From: Amylostereum areolatum
Taxonomy: Eukaryota > Basidiomycota > Agaricomycetes > Russulales > Stereaceae
Direction: 5' to 3'
NCBI GenBank assembly: GCA_012932865.1
Contig: SAXG01000023.1
Span: 667,814-731,813, forward strand
DNA length: 64,000 nucleotides
Numbering within the stretch: the first letter of the stretch is position 1; every line of letters starts with the position of its first letter. Both the position numbers and the translations under genes were made by a program. The notes beneath the pieces were generated by a model that saw only the letters and a program-made list of their open reading frames with translations, ran no database searches and had not been told where the DNA came from. This document shows, in pieces, positions 33,125 to 44,106 of this stretch.

Positions 33125-33851
33125 ATGTCTGAGCTTGGCAATCCGCCCGCCGTCCAAGTCCCTGCGCCCGATCACCTACACCCAGATTCCTCACGACCAA
33201 GCACCCTGCCGTACGACCCCCGCTCACCCGAACCCAGCCCGATCGTCGTCATGGTCAGCTTCCCACCGCCTACCTCCCACCATCCTTAGCCAACTCTTCG
33301 CTCTGCGCCCCGCGAAGCGTCTCTGGCTGCGGCAAGTCCACGCTCGGGAAATCGCTCGCCACGGCGCTCGCGTACCCCTTCCTCGACGCAGACGACCTCC
33401 ACCGTTCCTCGAACGTCGCGAAGATGAGCCGCGGGGAACCACTCACGGACGTCGATCGCGCGTCGTGGCTCGTCATCGTGCGCGATGCCGCCTCCCCTTA
33501 TGAGTCCAAGCGCACCCTCCACCTCGACCGCAGGAGCCCTCGCAGCGTGCTCAGCGCTCAAATTTCAAAGCTCAAACGCGCGCACCGCGACGTCCTCCGC
33601 GACAGCCCTCTGCGCACGTAACTTCGTGCACCCGCACGGATCGCGAGAACTCCTGCTGGAGCGCATGATGGCGAGCGGACCAATTCATGAAGACGGGATG
33701 CTGGAGTCGCAAGTTTGAGGCGTTGGAGGATCCGGTGGGGGGAGGAGGTCGGAGTGGTGCGGATGCCGGTGGAACGTTGGGGATGGAAGCGCAGGTGAAG
33801 TGTGCGGTGGAGGGGTTGGGTGCGGTGCCCGTTGGGGACGTGGGCAACTAG
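33125..33851 (+). pseudogene. Gluconokinase-like gene with several frameshifts
   Basis: The pieces spell a gluconate kinase (phosphorylates gluconate to 6-phosphogluconate): P-loop VSGCGKST, LDADDLHRSSNVAKMSRGEPLTD (in the family FLDGDDLHP..N..KM..G.PL.D), SALK, AHRDVLRD, FVHPHGSRELLLERMMA and FEALEDP. They lie in different frames. The P-loop exon does not join in phase to the upstream ATG exon; a 14-bp near-duplication (GCTCAAATTTCAAA followed by GCTCAAA near 33558) breaks the frame after SALK; the frame shifts again near 33622 and twice between 33680 and 33715. No intron placement I tried repairs this. Either it is a recent pseudogene or this stretch is badly sequenced. Confidence 0.8.
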
Positions 33852-34470
33852 GTTCGTATAGGTGGATACATTAGAGCGACAGAGCTCTCAAGATCTCGAT
33901 GTGTGGTGAGTATGAGAGAGGGTAAAGACCGGCGGTCAGTAAAGCGGTAGGATTCCGCCGGTCGAGATTGACAAAGCGAGCTTCGTCCATGGGACGGGTA
34001 ACCACGCGCTGGCTTCCGACAAACGCATTTATCAAGGTTCACCGTCACCGGTCACCGCCAATGGGAAATAGGAAGTCCTGGTGCATCGCCGTATATGTCG
34101 TGACTCGTGGGCGCAAGGAACCAAGCGCAAGAGGAGAAAGCGGAAGCGTACGGCACTCACGCGGTTAGGCGTCGGAACAAGCTCGCGTTTCGGGATGCTT
34201 TGTTCAAAACCTCCCTCAAAGACTCGCAAGGCCACCGCGCACATCCCCCTGGCTGGTTGCTGTAAGTATATAAACCATCGGAACCCGTCAAGAGGACGCG
34301 AAGAAAGAGCCGGGCGCGATCACGTGCAGAGTGCGATCACATGATCTATTGATGAAACGCTCGGCCGCGACGCGTTTCGTTGACTGCTTCGCGCCGGAAT
34401 TACATAAAAGGCACCCGCGTCTTTTCGCCTTCGCCTCCTCTTCCCTCCTTTCCTCTTCACGCACCCCACC
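33852..34470. other. Promoter region of the homeodomain gene
   Basis: Contains TATA-like motifs (TATATAAA near 34267 and ACATAAAAGG near 34402) upstream of the ATG at 34471 and a C/T-rich leader. No gene is supported. Confidence 0.4.
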
Positions 34471-36065
34471 ATGCCCCCCGACCGCGTCCCCCTCGCTCTC
34501 ACCCGCGCCCCCTCCGTCGCCAGCGCCGTCTCGTCCGACGCCGACGACGCCGGAAAACGCAGCCGCAAGCGGTTCGCCAACTCCCAGGTCGTCATCCTCG
34601 AGCAGCTCTACCACATCTCGTCCCACCCCACACGCGAAGAACGCGAGCTCGTCGCACGCGACCTCAACACGTACGTCCCCTCTTCCCCCCGCTCTACATC
34701 CGCTTCCATTTTTTCCGTCCCCCCCTCTTTCTCCTCCCGCCTGTACCCCTCCCATCACGGCAGCGACCGCTGACTGGCCCTCCTCCCCCCTCCAGCGAAT
34801 CCAAATCCGTAAACATCTGGTTCCAAAACCGCCGCCAAACCGAACGTCGCGCCCTCCGCTCCGCCGCCTCCAAATCCGCGTCCAAGTCCAAATCCCCCCC
34901 CGCCGCCCCGCCCCCTTCCTCCCCCTTCTCCCCCACCAGCAGCGCCGCCTCCGCCTCCGCCTCCGCCGCTGCTTCCACCTCCACCTCCGGCCGCAAACGC
35001 GGGCGCGGGCGCGGACGCTCGCTCGCGGCGGGCTTCTCGTCGCCCTTCGGCGCGGGCAGCACCGCGTTCTCCGAGGCCCTGTCCCTCGCGCGCTCGCACT
35101 CCTCCCCGCTGCCCTACGCGTCGCCGCACAGCCGCGGGTACCCGTACGCGCGCACGCCCTCCGCCGAGTCCCTCGCCGACGCCGGCGCGCCGACGCTCGA
35201 CGCGCTCGCGGCGCGCACGGAGCTGCGCACGCGCACGCCGCGCCGGAGCAGGACGCGGGTGCCGTACCGCGCGGGGAGGCCCGAGGCGGACGAGGACGAG
35301 GAGGACGAGGGGGAGGGCGGGCTGTGGGACAACATGCCGTCGTCGCCGCTCGCGCCCGAGAGCCCCGAGTGCGGGAGGCCGTGGGGGCGGGAGAAGGGCA
35401 TGGTGGAGTACGGGCGGCGGGGGACGTTGGAGTGGGCGTGCGCGCGCGAGCGGGTGAAGCGGGCGCAGAGCGAGGAGACGGACGCGGACGCGGCTGGGGG
35501 TGCGGGTGCGGGTGCGGATGGGCTTGGGCTTGGGCTTGGGCTTGGGGGCGAGAAGATGGATGTGGATATGGGCGAGGAGGAGGGGGCGGGAGAGGACGCG
35601 AAGACGGCGCAGGCGACGACGGCCCGTGACGAGGACGAGGACGAGGACGAGCCGTTACCGGGCACGGCCAAGCGCGCGCGCACGACGCGCGCTCGCACGC
35701 GGTTGGAATCCGCCAAAAAGCAACAGAAGCAGCAGGCGACGCGGACGGCACCCTCGACCGCGACCACGGCCACGACGGCGAAAGCGGAAGCGAAGGCGAC
35801 GGGAAAGGCCCAGCGAACGACGACCCGCGCGCAGACCCAGCCGCGCGCGCCGGTGCCCGTCGTCGCGGCGGGCGAAGACACGGAGGAGGACGACGCGCAC
35901 GAGGCGATCACGCCCCTGGGCAGCCTCTCCGACGCGCTCTGGGGCGCCCCCGCGCCGTCCGCGCCCAAACGCCCCCGACGCGCGCCCGTCGCGGACGAGG
36001 ATCGGGACGAGGAGCTGATGTCGGCCGCGCTCGTGCTGTGCGGGCTCGCGGGGCGGCTGGCGTAG
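34471..36065 (+). CDS. Homeodomain transcription factor
   Basis: Nuclear DNA-binding protein of 489 aa from exons 34471-34670 and 34796-36065. The homeodomain spans about residues 29-88, starting KRSRKRFANSQVVILEQLYH and ending in the recognition helix VNIWFQNRRQTERR; the intron falls between helices 2 and 3. The remainder is low-complexity: Ser/Ala/Pro-rich, a basic RKRGRGRGR patch that may be a nuclear signal, and acidic DEDEEDE runs. The canonical WFQNRR helix makes this different from highly divergent mating-type HD1 proteins; a developmental regulator is likely but not shown. The long second exon is very GC-rich, yet the frame is open throughout. Confidence 0.9.
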
Positions 36066-36460
36066 GCCCTACGGAGTCGACGGGTGCCGGCTGGGATGGG
36101 ACCGGGCTGCGTACTGATTCAGAGTGACCGGCTTAGTGCGTGGACGACGTTTCGCTCGACGATCTGACCGGAATTTGCGATGATTTTCTTTCTTTCTTTC
36201 TTCTCCTTACATCTACGACTGGGATATAGTGTACGTAGCTCGCCTTGCAATGCGATGGTCGTGCGCAGTGCTACGTATGCGCTGAGCCCCCATGGGTGGA
36301 TAGGCTGGCGTCGAGGATCATAGAGCGTCGGTCTGCTCAACGCAATCACGGCAGGTTGTCGCGAATCCCTATATTATGAAACCTTCTCCGAAAACAATGA
36401 CAACAAACACGGCAGAGCCCCCCCCGCCCCCCTCGCTCGACGTTGCACAAGTTCGCCAGC
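36066..36460. other. Convergent intergenic region
   Basis: Between the homeodomain stop (+) and methyltransferase stop (-). Only terminators are expected here. Confidence 0.4.
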
Positions 36461-37988
36461 CTACCCCCGCGCAGGAGCCCCCGCCCACCTGATCTTGTAC
36501 AGCCTATACCCGCCCTCATCCGCCCGCCCACGCCCCGCCCTCCTCCCGATCTCCTCCATCCCCTCCACCACCAACACCCCCACCGCCCTCTCCCTCTCCC
36601 CCGCCCCCTCCCCCTCCCCCGCCCTCGGAAACACCTCCCCAATCCCCTCCACGAGCCCCGCATGCCGCCCCATCCCCCGCACCGCCACGATCATCCAGAA
36701 CACGCCCCGCGGGGCCAGCAGCCCCGCCACGCACGCGCGGATCTGCGCCGCGTGCGCGGGGTCGTACACCACGTCCGCCGCGAGCACGACGTCGAACGCC
36801 CTCCGCGCCGGCGGAAGATCGGCATCCGCGGGACGCGCCCAGTCCAGCGCGCGCACGGCCACGGCCGCGCGCACGCCGTTCGCGGCGACGTTGCGCGCGA
36901 GGTTGGCCAGGACGGCCGGGTGGAAGTCGGTCGCGACGACGATCGCGTCCCCCGGCGCGCTCGGAGACGCCGAGGAGGACGAGGAGGAGGAGGAGGAGGA
37001 GAAGGGGGAAGGGGAGGAGAAAGAGGGGGAGGAGAAAGAGGGGGAGGAAGAGGAGGAGGGGGAGGAAGAGGGGGGGAGAGAGGAGGAGGAGGAAGAGGGG
37101 GGGAGAGAGGAGGTGGTGGTGGTGGAGGAGGAGGAGGAGAAGGGGGAGGGGGAGGAGAAGGGGGAGGGGGAGGGGGAGGAGGAGGAGGAGGACGACAGCA
37201 GCACCTTGGCCGCCGCGATGCTGAGCAAGCCCGTGCCCGCGCCGAGCTCGAGCACGCGCGCGCCGCGCACGAGCCCGAACGCGCCCGGGTCCGCGCACAG
37301 GCGCTCGGCGAGCACGATGGAGCTCGCCCAGCTCTGGAGGCCGACGGCGGTGTGGTCCGCGCCCGAGAGCGGCGCGTCGTTGAGCGCGATGTCGACGGTG
37401 CCGGTGCCGGTGCTGGTGCTGGTGCTGGTGCTGGTGTTGGTGCTGGTGTTGGTGTCGGTGCTGGTGGTGCTGGTGGGGAAAGAAGGGGAGGGAAAGGCGA
37501 AGGTGCGCGTGAGGGCCTGTTCGGGCTCGGTGCCGCCGGAGAAGGCGGCGAGGAGCGCAGCGGCGGCGTCGATGGCTTTGGCGCGGGCGGGGGAGGGGGA
37601 GAGGGAGAGGAAGACGTCGGCGCGGGCGGCGAGGCCCGTGAGCCATCTTATGGCGAAGCCGCGCTCGAAGGGGTCGGCGCGGAGGAGCTCGAGCGCTTCG
37701 TCCTCGTCGTCTTCATCGTCGTCTTCATCTTCGACTTCGTCCTCGTCCTCGTCGTAGGCCTCGTGCTCCTCGGCAGAGGCGTATCCGGAATCGGGGACGG
37801 AGGCGTCGTGGATGGTGTGGCGGGGGGCGTTTGGCGGGGCTGGGCGCGGGGAGGGGCGGCGCGGGGAAGTAGAGCGCGCGGAGGTTGGCGAGCGCGGCTG
37901 TGATGGTGGCGGGGGGGTGGGAGGCGAGCCGGGCGAGCGGGGGGAGGCTTGAGGTCGGCGCTGTCGGTCGGCCGGAAGTCTGGGCCAT
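36461..37988 (-). CDS. SAM-dependent methyltransferase (Methyltransf_16 type) with Ser-rich insertion; one frame slip
   Basis: Seven-beta-strand methyltransferase of the group that includes yeast EFM/NNT1 lysine and nicotinamide methyltransferases. From the ATG at 37988 the sequence reads SLPPLARLASHPPATITAAL...NLRALYF, then jumps one frame within a C-rich run (about 37846-37866) to reach HDASVPDSGYASAEE and continues without break to 36461. Landmarks are GLQSWASSIVLAERL, motif I VLELGAGTGLLSIAAA, VVATDFHP and VVLAADVVYDPAH. Directly after motif I there is an in-frame Ser/Pro-rich insertion of roughly 80-90 residues, encoded by a GGA/GAG-rich tract (36976-37196 on the plus strand). A second low-complexity Thr/Ser run precedes the core. 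The frame slip may be a homopolymer sequencing error. The substrate is unknown. Confidence 0.82.
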
Positions 37989-38440
37989 GGCGTATTCGAG
38001 GACGTTAAACGTTGTATGCTCTATGGTTCTATGGCGTGGACAGGAAAGACGTGTACGTGGATCTATGCTCTATGCCGAGGTCTGCGAGAACGCCGTCGAT
38101 GACTCGGTTGTCGTGTACTGAGGCGGGGGTATCTTCTAGGATCTAAGCTTGCGGCCAGAAGAGAAAGGGGAGAAGAGGCGAAGGAGACGTGGGGCTATCG
38201 GGCGAGGACAGGCATCTCGACGAGAGGGGGTGGGGGATGTTGGAAGGGAGAGAAAAAAAAACGGAGAGCAGAGGATGAGACAGATCGCGACAGAGGCGGG
38301 GGCGGAGGAGGGAAGCAGCCAATCAGCGAGCGCAACGACCTGGAAAAATAGGCCACGTGCGTCCCGCGTGGCCGTAGCGGCCCGAAACGCCCCGTGTTTC
38401 CCTATCCTGATCTTGATCTTCACCACCACTGCAAGCACCC
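37989..38440. promoter_or_regulatory. Bidirectional promoter region, methyltransferase / GON7
   Basis: A 452-bp spacer between divergent starts. No TATA box is obvious; it should drive both genes. Confidence 0.4.
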
Positions 38441-38770
38441 ATGTCGTCGTCGTCGTCGTCGTCCTCTCTCGCCATCGCCTACGAGATCCACCCACCGCAG
38501 GACACAGCCGCGCCACGCGCGGGCACGGGCCCCTCCGCCACGCACGTCTTCGCGATCGAGCCCGCGTCCGATGCAGAGGCGGGCTACAAGGAGTACTACG
38601 CAGGCCTGCGGCGCGCGATCGCCGAGGCGCGGGAGACGACCGGGGAGGCGCTGACGGCGTGGCGAGACGCGGTGGGGAACCGCGAGCTGAAGAAGGAAGG
38701 CAGGCCGGTGAAGACGGTTGAGGACGAGGACGGCGAAGAGGAAGAGGAAGAGGAAGAGGGCGATGAGTAG
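38441..38770 (+). CDS. GON7: GON7-like subunit of the EKC/KEOPS tRNA-modification complex
   Basis: Intronless 109-aa protein. The region YKEYYAGLRRAIAEARETTG...ALTAWRDAVGNRELKKE followed by an acidic C-terminus matches the small Gon7-type KEOPS subunit of fungi, which supports threonylcarbamoyl-adenosine modification of tRNA. The N-terminus is a Ser run and the last 25 residues are almost all Glu/Asp. The family is short and poorly conserved, so the name rests on the helical core and the overall design. It is divergent from the methyltransferase gene. Confidence 0.65.
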   Translation: MSSSSSSSSLAIAYEIHPPQDTAAPRAGTGPSATHVFAIEPASDAEAGYKEYYAGLRRAIAEARETTGEALTAWRDAVGNRELKKEGRPVKTVEDEDGEEEEEEEEGDE

Positions 38771-41700
38771 AGCGCGGGTGGTTGCGGCAGGATGTAGCGA
38801 GCCGGAGCGGGAAGAGGAGGGGCGGGGGTATGAGTGAGAAGTCCCAGCGTCCTGTGCGATCCCTCGCTCACGAGCTCTTCATCCCATCCACGGCAGCTGG
38901 CAGTCCACGGATCCAACCCCGACCAAAACGGAAAAAGAAGGAAACAGACCGGACCCAGGGTGCCACACGCTCCGATCCAGAAACGGCGCCCGTCTCGCAC
39001 CCCTTGCCCAACTCGGAACGCCACCCAAGATCACGACCCGCTGTGGATCATCGAGGACAGGACGTCCCGCGGCGCCGGTATCGGTAATCGGGTCCTGTGC
39101 GAGAAGAAGAAGAAGAGGACGAGGACGGCGCAAAGGCTGGGTTCAAGTACGGGTATGGTCGCCTGTTCCTGTTTTACCGAATACAGAATACGACCGTCGC
39201 CCACGCGCGCCCGCGCTTCTCTCCCGCTATCACCCTCCCCCTAATAGTATTACTATAATATTAATAGTCCGAGAACGAACACGACCCGGCCACCCCCGAC
39301 GCCGCGTGACCCGCGATCCCACTCACCGTTCTGTCCACGCAGCCGCGCACGCTCCATCCCGCGCGGTCCCGTGCCCCGCTGGCTCCTCGCACCACCACCC
39401 TCAATTCCCAACCGCCCACCTCCCCGCACCCCCCCCCCCAAAAAAATCACGACCCCCATCACCTTTTCCCGAGCACGCCACGCCGCCCATCCCCCGACCC
39501 CCGGTCGGTTCCAGCGCGCTCCGCCCGACGCCACCCAAACGCGATCACGCGGCCTGACAGAAGCGCGCGCGCCGCGGACAGGACAGCAACTTATCTCCTG
39601 TCCCTCTTTCCTCTTTCCCCTCCGGATCTTCTCCCCCTCCTTCCTTTCTGTCCCTCTCGAGTCGCGTGCACCCCCCGCTCGCTATCTCGCACGCACAAGA
39701 CGCCCATTCGCACCCACACGCCAAGCCACGCCTTGGCCCGTCCTCGAACCGGACAAAAGCTTGGCCCACTCACCACGTACTATGGAAGCCCATATACGTC
39801 GGACCGCACGTTGACACCCGCATCCCACATACATAACTCACCGGCAGCACCAGCACCCCGCGGTACCCTCCGATCCAGGGCCACGAAGCCGCGATCGGGG
39901 AGAGGGGTTCGAATGGATCGGGCCCGGGGTGTACAGGACTGAATGGGGGACCAGCAAGAGCCAGCAGGGCGCTGCAGGGGGAGACCCGTCTGAGCGGGTC
40001 AACGCGCGCCTCTCGTGAGCGGACCACCTGTCCAGCTCAGGGATCGCGCGTAGATCGGGTCCTGGGGCGCTGTCCGGCAGATCGGTGGATGGAAATGGGG
40101 AGCGGCGATCACGCAAGGGTGACTTTTAGGGGGGGGGTGGAAGCGAGAGGAAGGAAAGGGAAGGGTCACGGTGCGAGAACGGGCCCGGTCGCTGGCCCCC
40201 CTTCGTCGGACTCGGCGCGCTGGATTCGAACCCAAGCTGCGTTGCGTCCTCCGAAATCGGAAAGCGGGGAAGGGATCTGTCCGGGGGCGCCCCTCGACTC
40301 GGTGCGCGTCGGGAAAAGGCTCGCTGCTGCCAGTGGCCCTTTTCGGAACCTTCACTCAGAGTTCTATACAGTGTACACACTCGAGCCTGCATCGCCCCCC
40401 CCCCCCCCCCCCCCCCCTCTGCGATCGCGCTCCCTCCTTACTTCGCCTTCTTCGAGCGACGGCGTGGGGGGACCTGCCGCTTCGCGTCGGCGAAGAAGGA
40501 CGGGATTTGGACGGAGATAAGCAAACGCGTCTGTGTACTCCACATGCACACCCATGCCACATACCGCTGCAGCACTCCCCAACCATCCACTGTACACTGG
40601 ACGGCCCAGATCCCTCAAGCCCCCGGCCAGAGGCAGCTTCTCCCGCTCCGCGAATCGTGGCGTGAATATTGAATGCCCCACCCTCCCAGCGGGGTGACTC
40701 ACTGGTGCTGCTACCTTCGCATCCCGAGTCGACGCTTCCTCGTCCCCGCCCCTTCGCCCGGCGCCTCCCTTCGCTCATCCCACGGAATCGGGAGGGAGGT
40801 GGGAGGAGAAGGCCTACATAGGGGCGCGGTGCGTGCGTGCGTCTGTCGCTGTCTGTCTGTTCCCCTTGCCATTACATAATTGTTGTACAAGTGCTCGAAG
40901 CTCGACGCGCGTGACTCGGACGAAATCCGGGGACATCCTTAGAGGGGGTCGACCGTGACGCGTGACGTTGCGCTGGGTCCTTCTCGCAGCCGTTGCCTTG
41001 CACCCCTGCACAAACAAACATCTTGCGGTCGCGCCGAGCTCATGCTTAGGCCGAGCTGCGTGGTGCATTGCCCGAAGCCCGAACCCGCGCGTCCGCGCGT
41101 CTGGATCAGACGGCGGGATACTATGGATGTGGATCCCCAGGCTACAGAGGCGCGGGTCCCTCGGGCTCGTCCACGCCGAAACCCCCCCCCCCCCGCTCGC
41201 AAGCTCTTCGCGTTAGAGGCTATTAGCATACGAGTACGAGTATCGTGCGCTTATCGGCGCGCGCTGCGCTCCTGATTCCGTTTGCGATTATTTGCGATTG
41301 CGGTGCTCGTCGTCTCCGTCCGAAGCCCTGCAACACCATCGACATCGTAATAGCATATCGTACGCGTTTCGTCCCCGTTTCCGCCGTTCGATGTCGCCGT
41401 TTCATCCCTGGCAGCAGCAGCAGCAGCGCGCGCATGTGCATACTCAAGTTATTACTAATGCACAATCCGCACCGTGACCGTGATCCGTTCGCCCTCTAGT
41501 CTCTCACCCTGAACCTGACCCTACAGTGTATCACGATGTGTATTATTGTATATCACGACTCAGCGCCTCCGGATCCCAGTGCGCGATTCAGATGCACCGT
41601 CGTCGGATCGGCCGTCTCGTCCCTTACTGTAAGTACTTAAAGTGTTGTGCGCGATGTGCGCGATGTGCGCGCGCGCACTCAGCCGGACAATAGCTCTCTG

Positions 41701-42796
41701 GCTCAGAGTCTGAGACCCTTGACTTGGAGTTGCGCGGGGAGGGAGCCGGAGCCGGAACGGAGTCGGGAGTCGGGAGCACGGTTGTGAATTATGCGCGCCG
41801 ATCGATACCGTAGCGCCGTGCATCCCCCCCCCCTCCCCCAGCTTTCCCTGTTGACCCCCGCCTAAGTACTCCTACCCCCGAGCGCTTGCAGTAACGCTTA
41901 AGCACCGCAAGCCATCGACCCGGCGCGGACCCGGCGCACGTTCACGGTCTCGTTCACGGTCCGGAGATTCAGATTGGCGGAGGGGGGAGGCGCGGCGCGC
42001 GCGGGTGGGCGGGCGGGCTGGTTACGCTCAACGGGGGAAGCTAGAAGATGGGGGTGGGGGGTATACAACAGGCCATTCGGATTCGGGGCAGATATTCGGT
42101 GTGGTATCAACTACATAGTGGTCCGGGCTGTTGGTGGGTGGGTGGGTCGTGGTGGTGGTGCGATGCAGGGGGTGATGGGGTAAACTAAAACTACAAGATG
42201 GGGGGCTGGAAGCCTAGGAATTGCTTGGAGAAGAGGGGGATAAGTGATTGGGGGAGAGGGTGGGGGTCCGTGTCTCCGTGAGGGAGAGGAGAGCGAGCGA
42301 GCGAGCGAGTCAGTGAGGGGGTAGGCAGGGACGGGAGGACCGTCGGATTCGGAGGTATTAAGGAAACAGAAAAACGGAGAGGAGAGAGGAGCGAGAGGAT
42401 CGATGGTGGTACAACAGTCGGTTAGAGAACAACAGGTCAGGGGAATGCGCGGGCAGGGGGGGGAGAGAGGAGACGGGTAAGTACAGGACATATCGGAGAA
42501 CGGGAGGCGCGGTCAGCGCGCGCGAGCGCGATTGTGGGGAGGGATGGGGGGGAGAAGGGGCGGATCGGTGATCCAAGGGAAAGATCGTGCGTCCAGGACG
42601 CGGAGCGTGCGCGTGCAAACGGGGCAAGGGGGGGGGGGGATGCGATGGGGACACGATGTGCATCACGCAAAGGCGCCATCACCAGGGATCGTTCGTTCGT
42701 GCGTTCGCCCTCCCGGCCGGGTGCGACCGCGTCGACCCTGCAACGCGGGCGCGCCTCCCGTCCCGAGGGGGCGTGCGCGATCCGAGCACTTGAGCC
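38771..42796. other. 4-kb gene-poor GC-rich region with homopolymer tracts
   Basis: I find no supportable gene on either strand. Open frames are long only because of GC content and have low-complexity Arg/Pro/Gly composition. There is a run of 23 C at 40395-40417, a second C run near 41187, and polypurine stretches around 42190-42560. The region may hold an unusually long promoter for the gene at 42797-43555 or a non-coding RNA, but nothing in the sequence proves it. Confidence 0.5.
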
Positions 42797-43555
42797 TCAG
42801 AACCCGCCCAGACAGCCGTCGAGCTCGGGCGCGGCGAACTCGCTCCTGCGCAGGGCGGGCGCGTGGACGCGGTGCGGCCGCCGCCGGCCGGCCGCGCTCG
42901 GGCTGCGTTTGCGGCCGCGCTCGAGGTGGGCGTGGGCGTGGTCGGCGGGGTCGGGCGCGTGCGGGAGGAAGCGGGCGCGGTGGGGGGGCGGGGCGGGCGG
43001 GGAGAGGGGCTCCGGGGGGGTGAGGATCGCGTCGGATTCGTCGGACTCGGAGGAGGAGATGTCGGGGACGAGGGCGGGGACGGGGATGGGGACGGGAGGG
43101 GTGGGGGTGGGGGTGGGGAAGGAGGAAGGGCTGGTGGGTTCGCGTTGGCAGGCTTCGTAGGCGCGGGGGTGGAAGTAGCTGCCTTTGATGGACGCGGGGG
43201 ATGGGGAGGAGGAGGAGGAGGGGGGAGGACCGGGGGTGAGTCTGCGTCTGCGGGGCCGATCGGGGCTGGGGGTGTATGTGCGGTCGTTGCGATCGGGGAG
43301 GGCGCAGAGGTTGGGGGCGACGGTGATGGGGGCGCGGTCGTAGGTGTGGCGGTCGTGGGTGAGGTGGGTGGAGGTGAGGTTGGGGGTGGGCGGGAAGTGG
43401 ACGTGGGTGGCGGGGACGGGGTAGGCGGCGAAGGGGAAGGGGAAGGGGTCGGAGGGGAGCGGGAGGTCGTGGTCGTGGTCGTGGTCGTGGCGGAGGCAGG
43501 GGCGGAGGGAGTGGAGGGAGTAGTGCAGGTGCGGGGGTGGATGGGGGGGAGACAT
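42797..43555 (-). CDS. Conserved Pro/Ser-rich protein of unknown function
   Basis: Intronless frame of 252 aa from the ATG at 43555. It is not just a GC shadow: it contains specific blocks such as THLTHDRHTYDRAPITVAPN, CALPDRNDRTYTPSP, KGSYFHPRAYEAC and VPDISSSESDESDAILTPP that fit a conserved agaricomycete family with these blocks in the same order, as I recall. A His/Asp repeat (DHDHDHD) follows the N-terminus, and a basic region (RGRKRSPS) near the end may be a nuclear signal. Function unknown. The transposon described below begins about 350 bp upstream of its start. Confidence 0.68.
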   Translation of the reverse strand: MSPPHPPPHLHYSLHSLRPCLRHDHDHDHDLPLPSDPFPFPFAAYPVPATHVHFPPTPNLTSTHLTHDRHTYDRAPITVAPNLCALPDRNDRTYTPSPDRPRRRRLTPGPPPSSSSSPSPASIKGSYFHPRAYEACQREPTSPSSFPTPTPTPPVPIPVPALVPDISSSESDESDAILTPPEPLSPPAPPPHRARFLPHAPDPADHAHAHLERGRKRSPSAAGRRRPHRVHAPALRRSEFAAPELDGCLGGF

Positions 43556-43904
43556 TTCTGCGGACGGGTATGAGCGGGGACGAGGGTATTGCTGCTGCTG
43601 CGCTTGTCGTGCGTCGTCGTCGTCGTCGAGGAGGCGGAGGCGGCGGAGGAGTTGAGGGAGAAAAGAGAGAAAGAGAAGGAGGGAGGAAGGAACCGGATGC
43701 TTTTTATTTCGGCGAGCAAGCACAACGCAACGCAGCGCAACCCATCCAGGGCTCGCGACCTATTCCTCCAGGCACCGCTCCGCTCCGGCTTCCCCTTCCG
43801 CCCGCCGTCTCCTCGGTCTCCCACCCTCCCCGCCATCCCACCGGGTCGAGCAGTGGGATCACGCGCACGGCGTACGAGCGTATCCCCAGTCGGTGGTTAG
43901 GCTA
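43556..43904. other. Upstream region of the Pro/Ser-rich gene
   Basis: Short spacer up to the left inverted repeat of the transposon. It includes the direct repeat AGTCGGTGGT at 43888-43897 that recurs at 50252-50261. Confidence 0.4.
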
Positions 43905-43953
43905 CACCAAAATCAAGGGCTCTCACGGGACGAGAAAATAGCCTTTTTAGGAC
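43905..43953 (+). repeat. Left terminal inverted repeat (49 bp)
   Basis: Begins CACCAAAATCAAGGGCTCTC and ends GCCTTTTTAGGAC. The reverse complement of 50150-50198 matches it in 46 of 49 positions, with mismatches at the 9th, 21st and 30th bases. Similarity stops sharply on the inner side. Confidence 0.92.
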
Positions 43954-44106
43954 AGGGGGCGGTGTCATAGGAAAGAGCGTAATTCTCCACATGTTGTCAT
44001 TCTCCTACCGTAATAGATAGAACACGTGCATTATTGGGTCCAAGATCTGTTCAAAAAATTATCTTATCTACCAACAAGTCTTCTCCTCCTCGTAACATCT
44101 CTCATA

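Noticed and set aside
34694..35968. Long minus-strand frames opposite the homeodomain gene
   Set aside because: They are GC-driven shadow frames with Arg/Ala/Gly-rich composition and no family signal; the plus strand carries the homeodomain.
36443..37903. Plus-strand 486-codon frame opposite the methyltransferase
   Set aside because: It is a translation of the GGA/GAG tract and its flanks (Gly/Arg/Glu only); the minus strand carries the methyltransferase motifs.
40205..40250. tRNA-like T-loop (GGATTCGAACCC) suggesting a minus-strand tRNA
   Set aside because: The T-stem does not pair properly and no acceptor or anticodon arm can be built around it.
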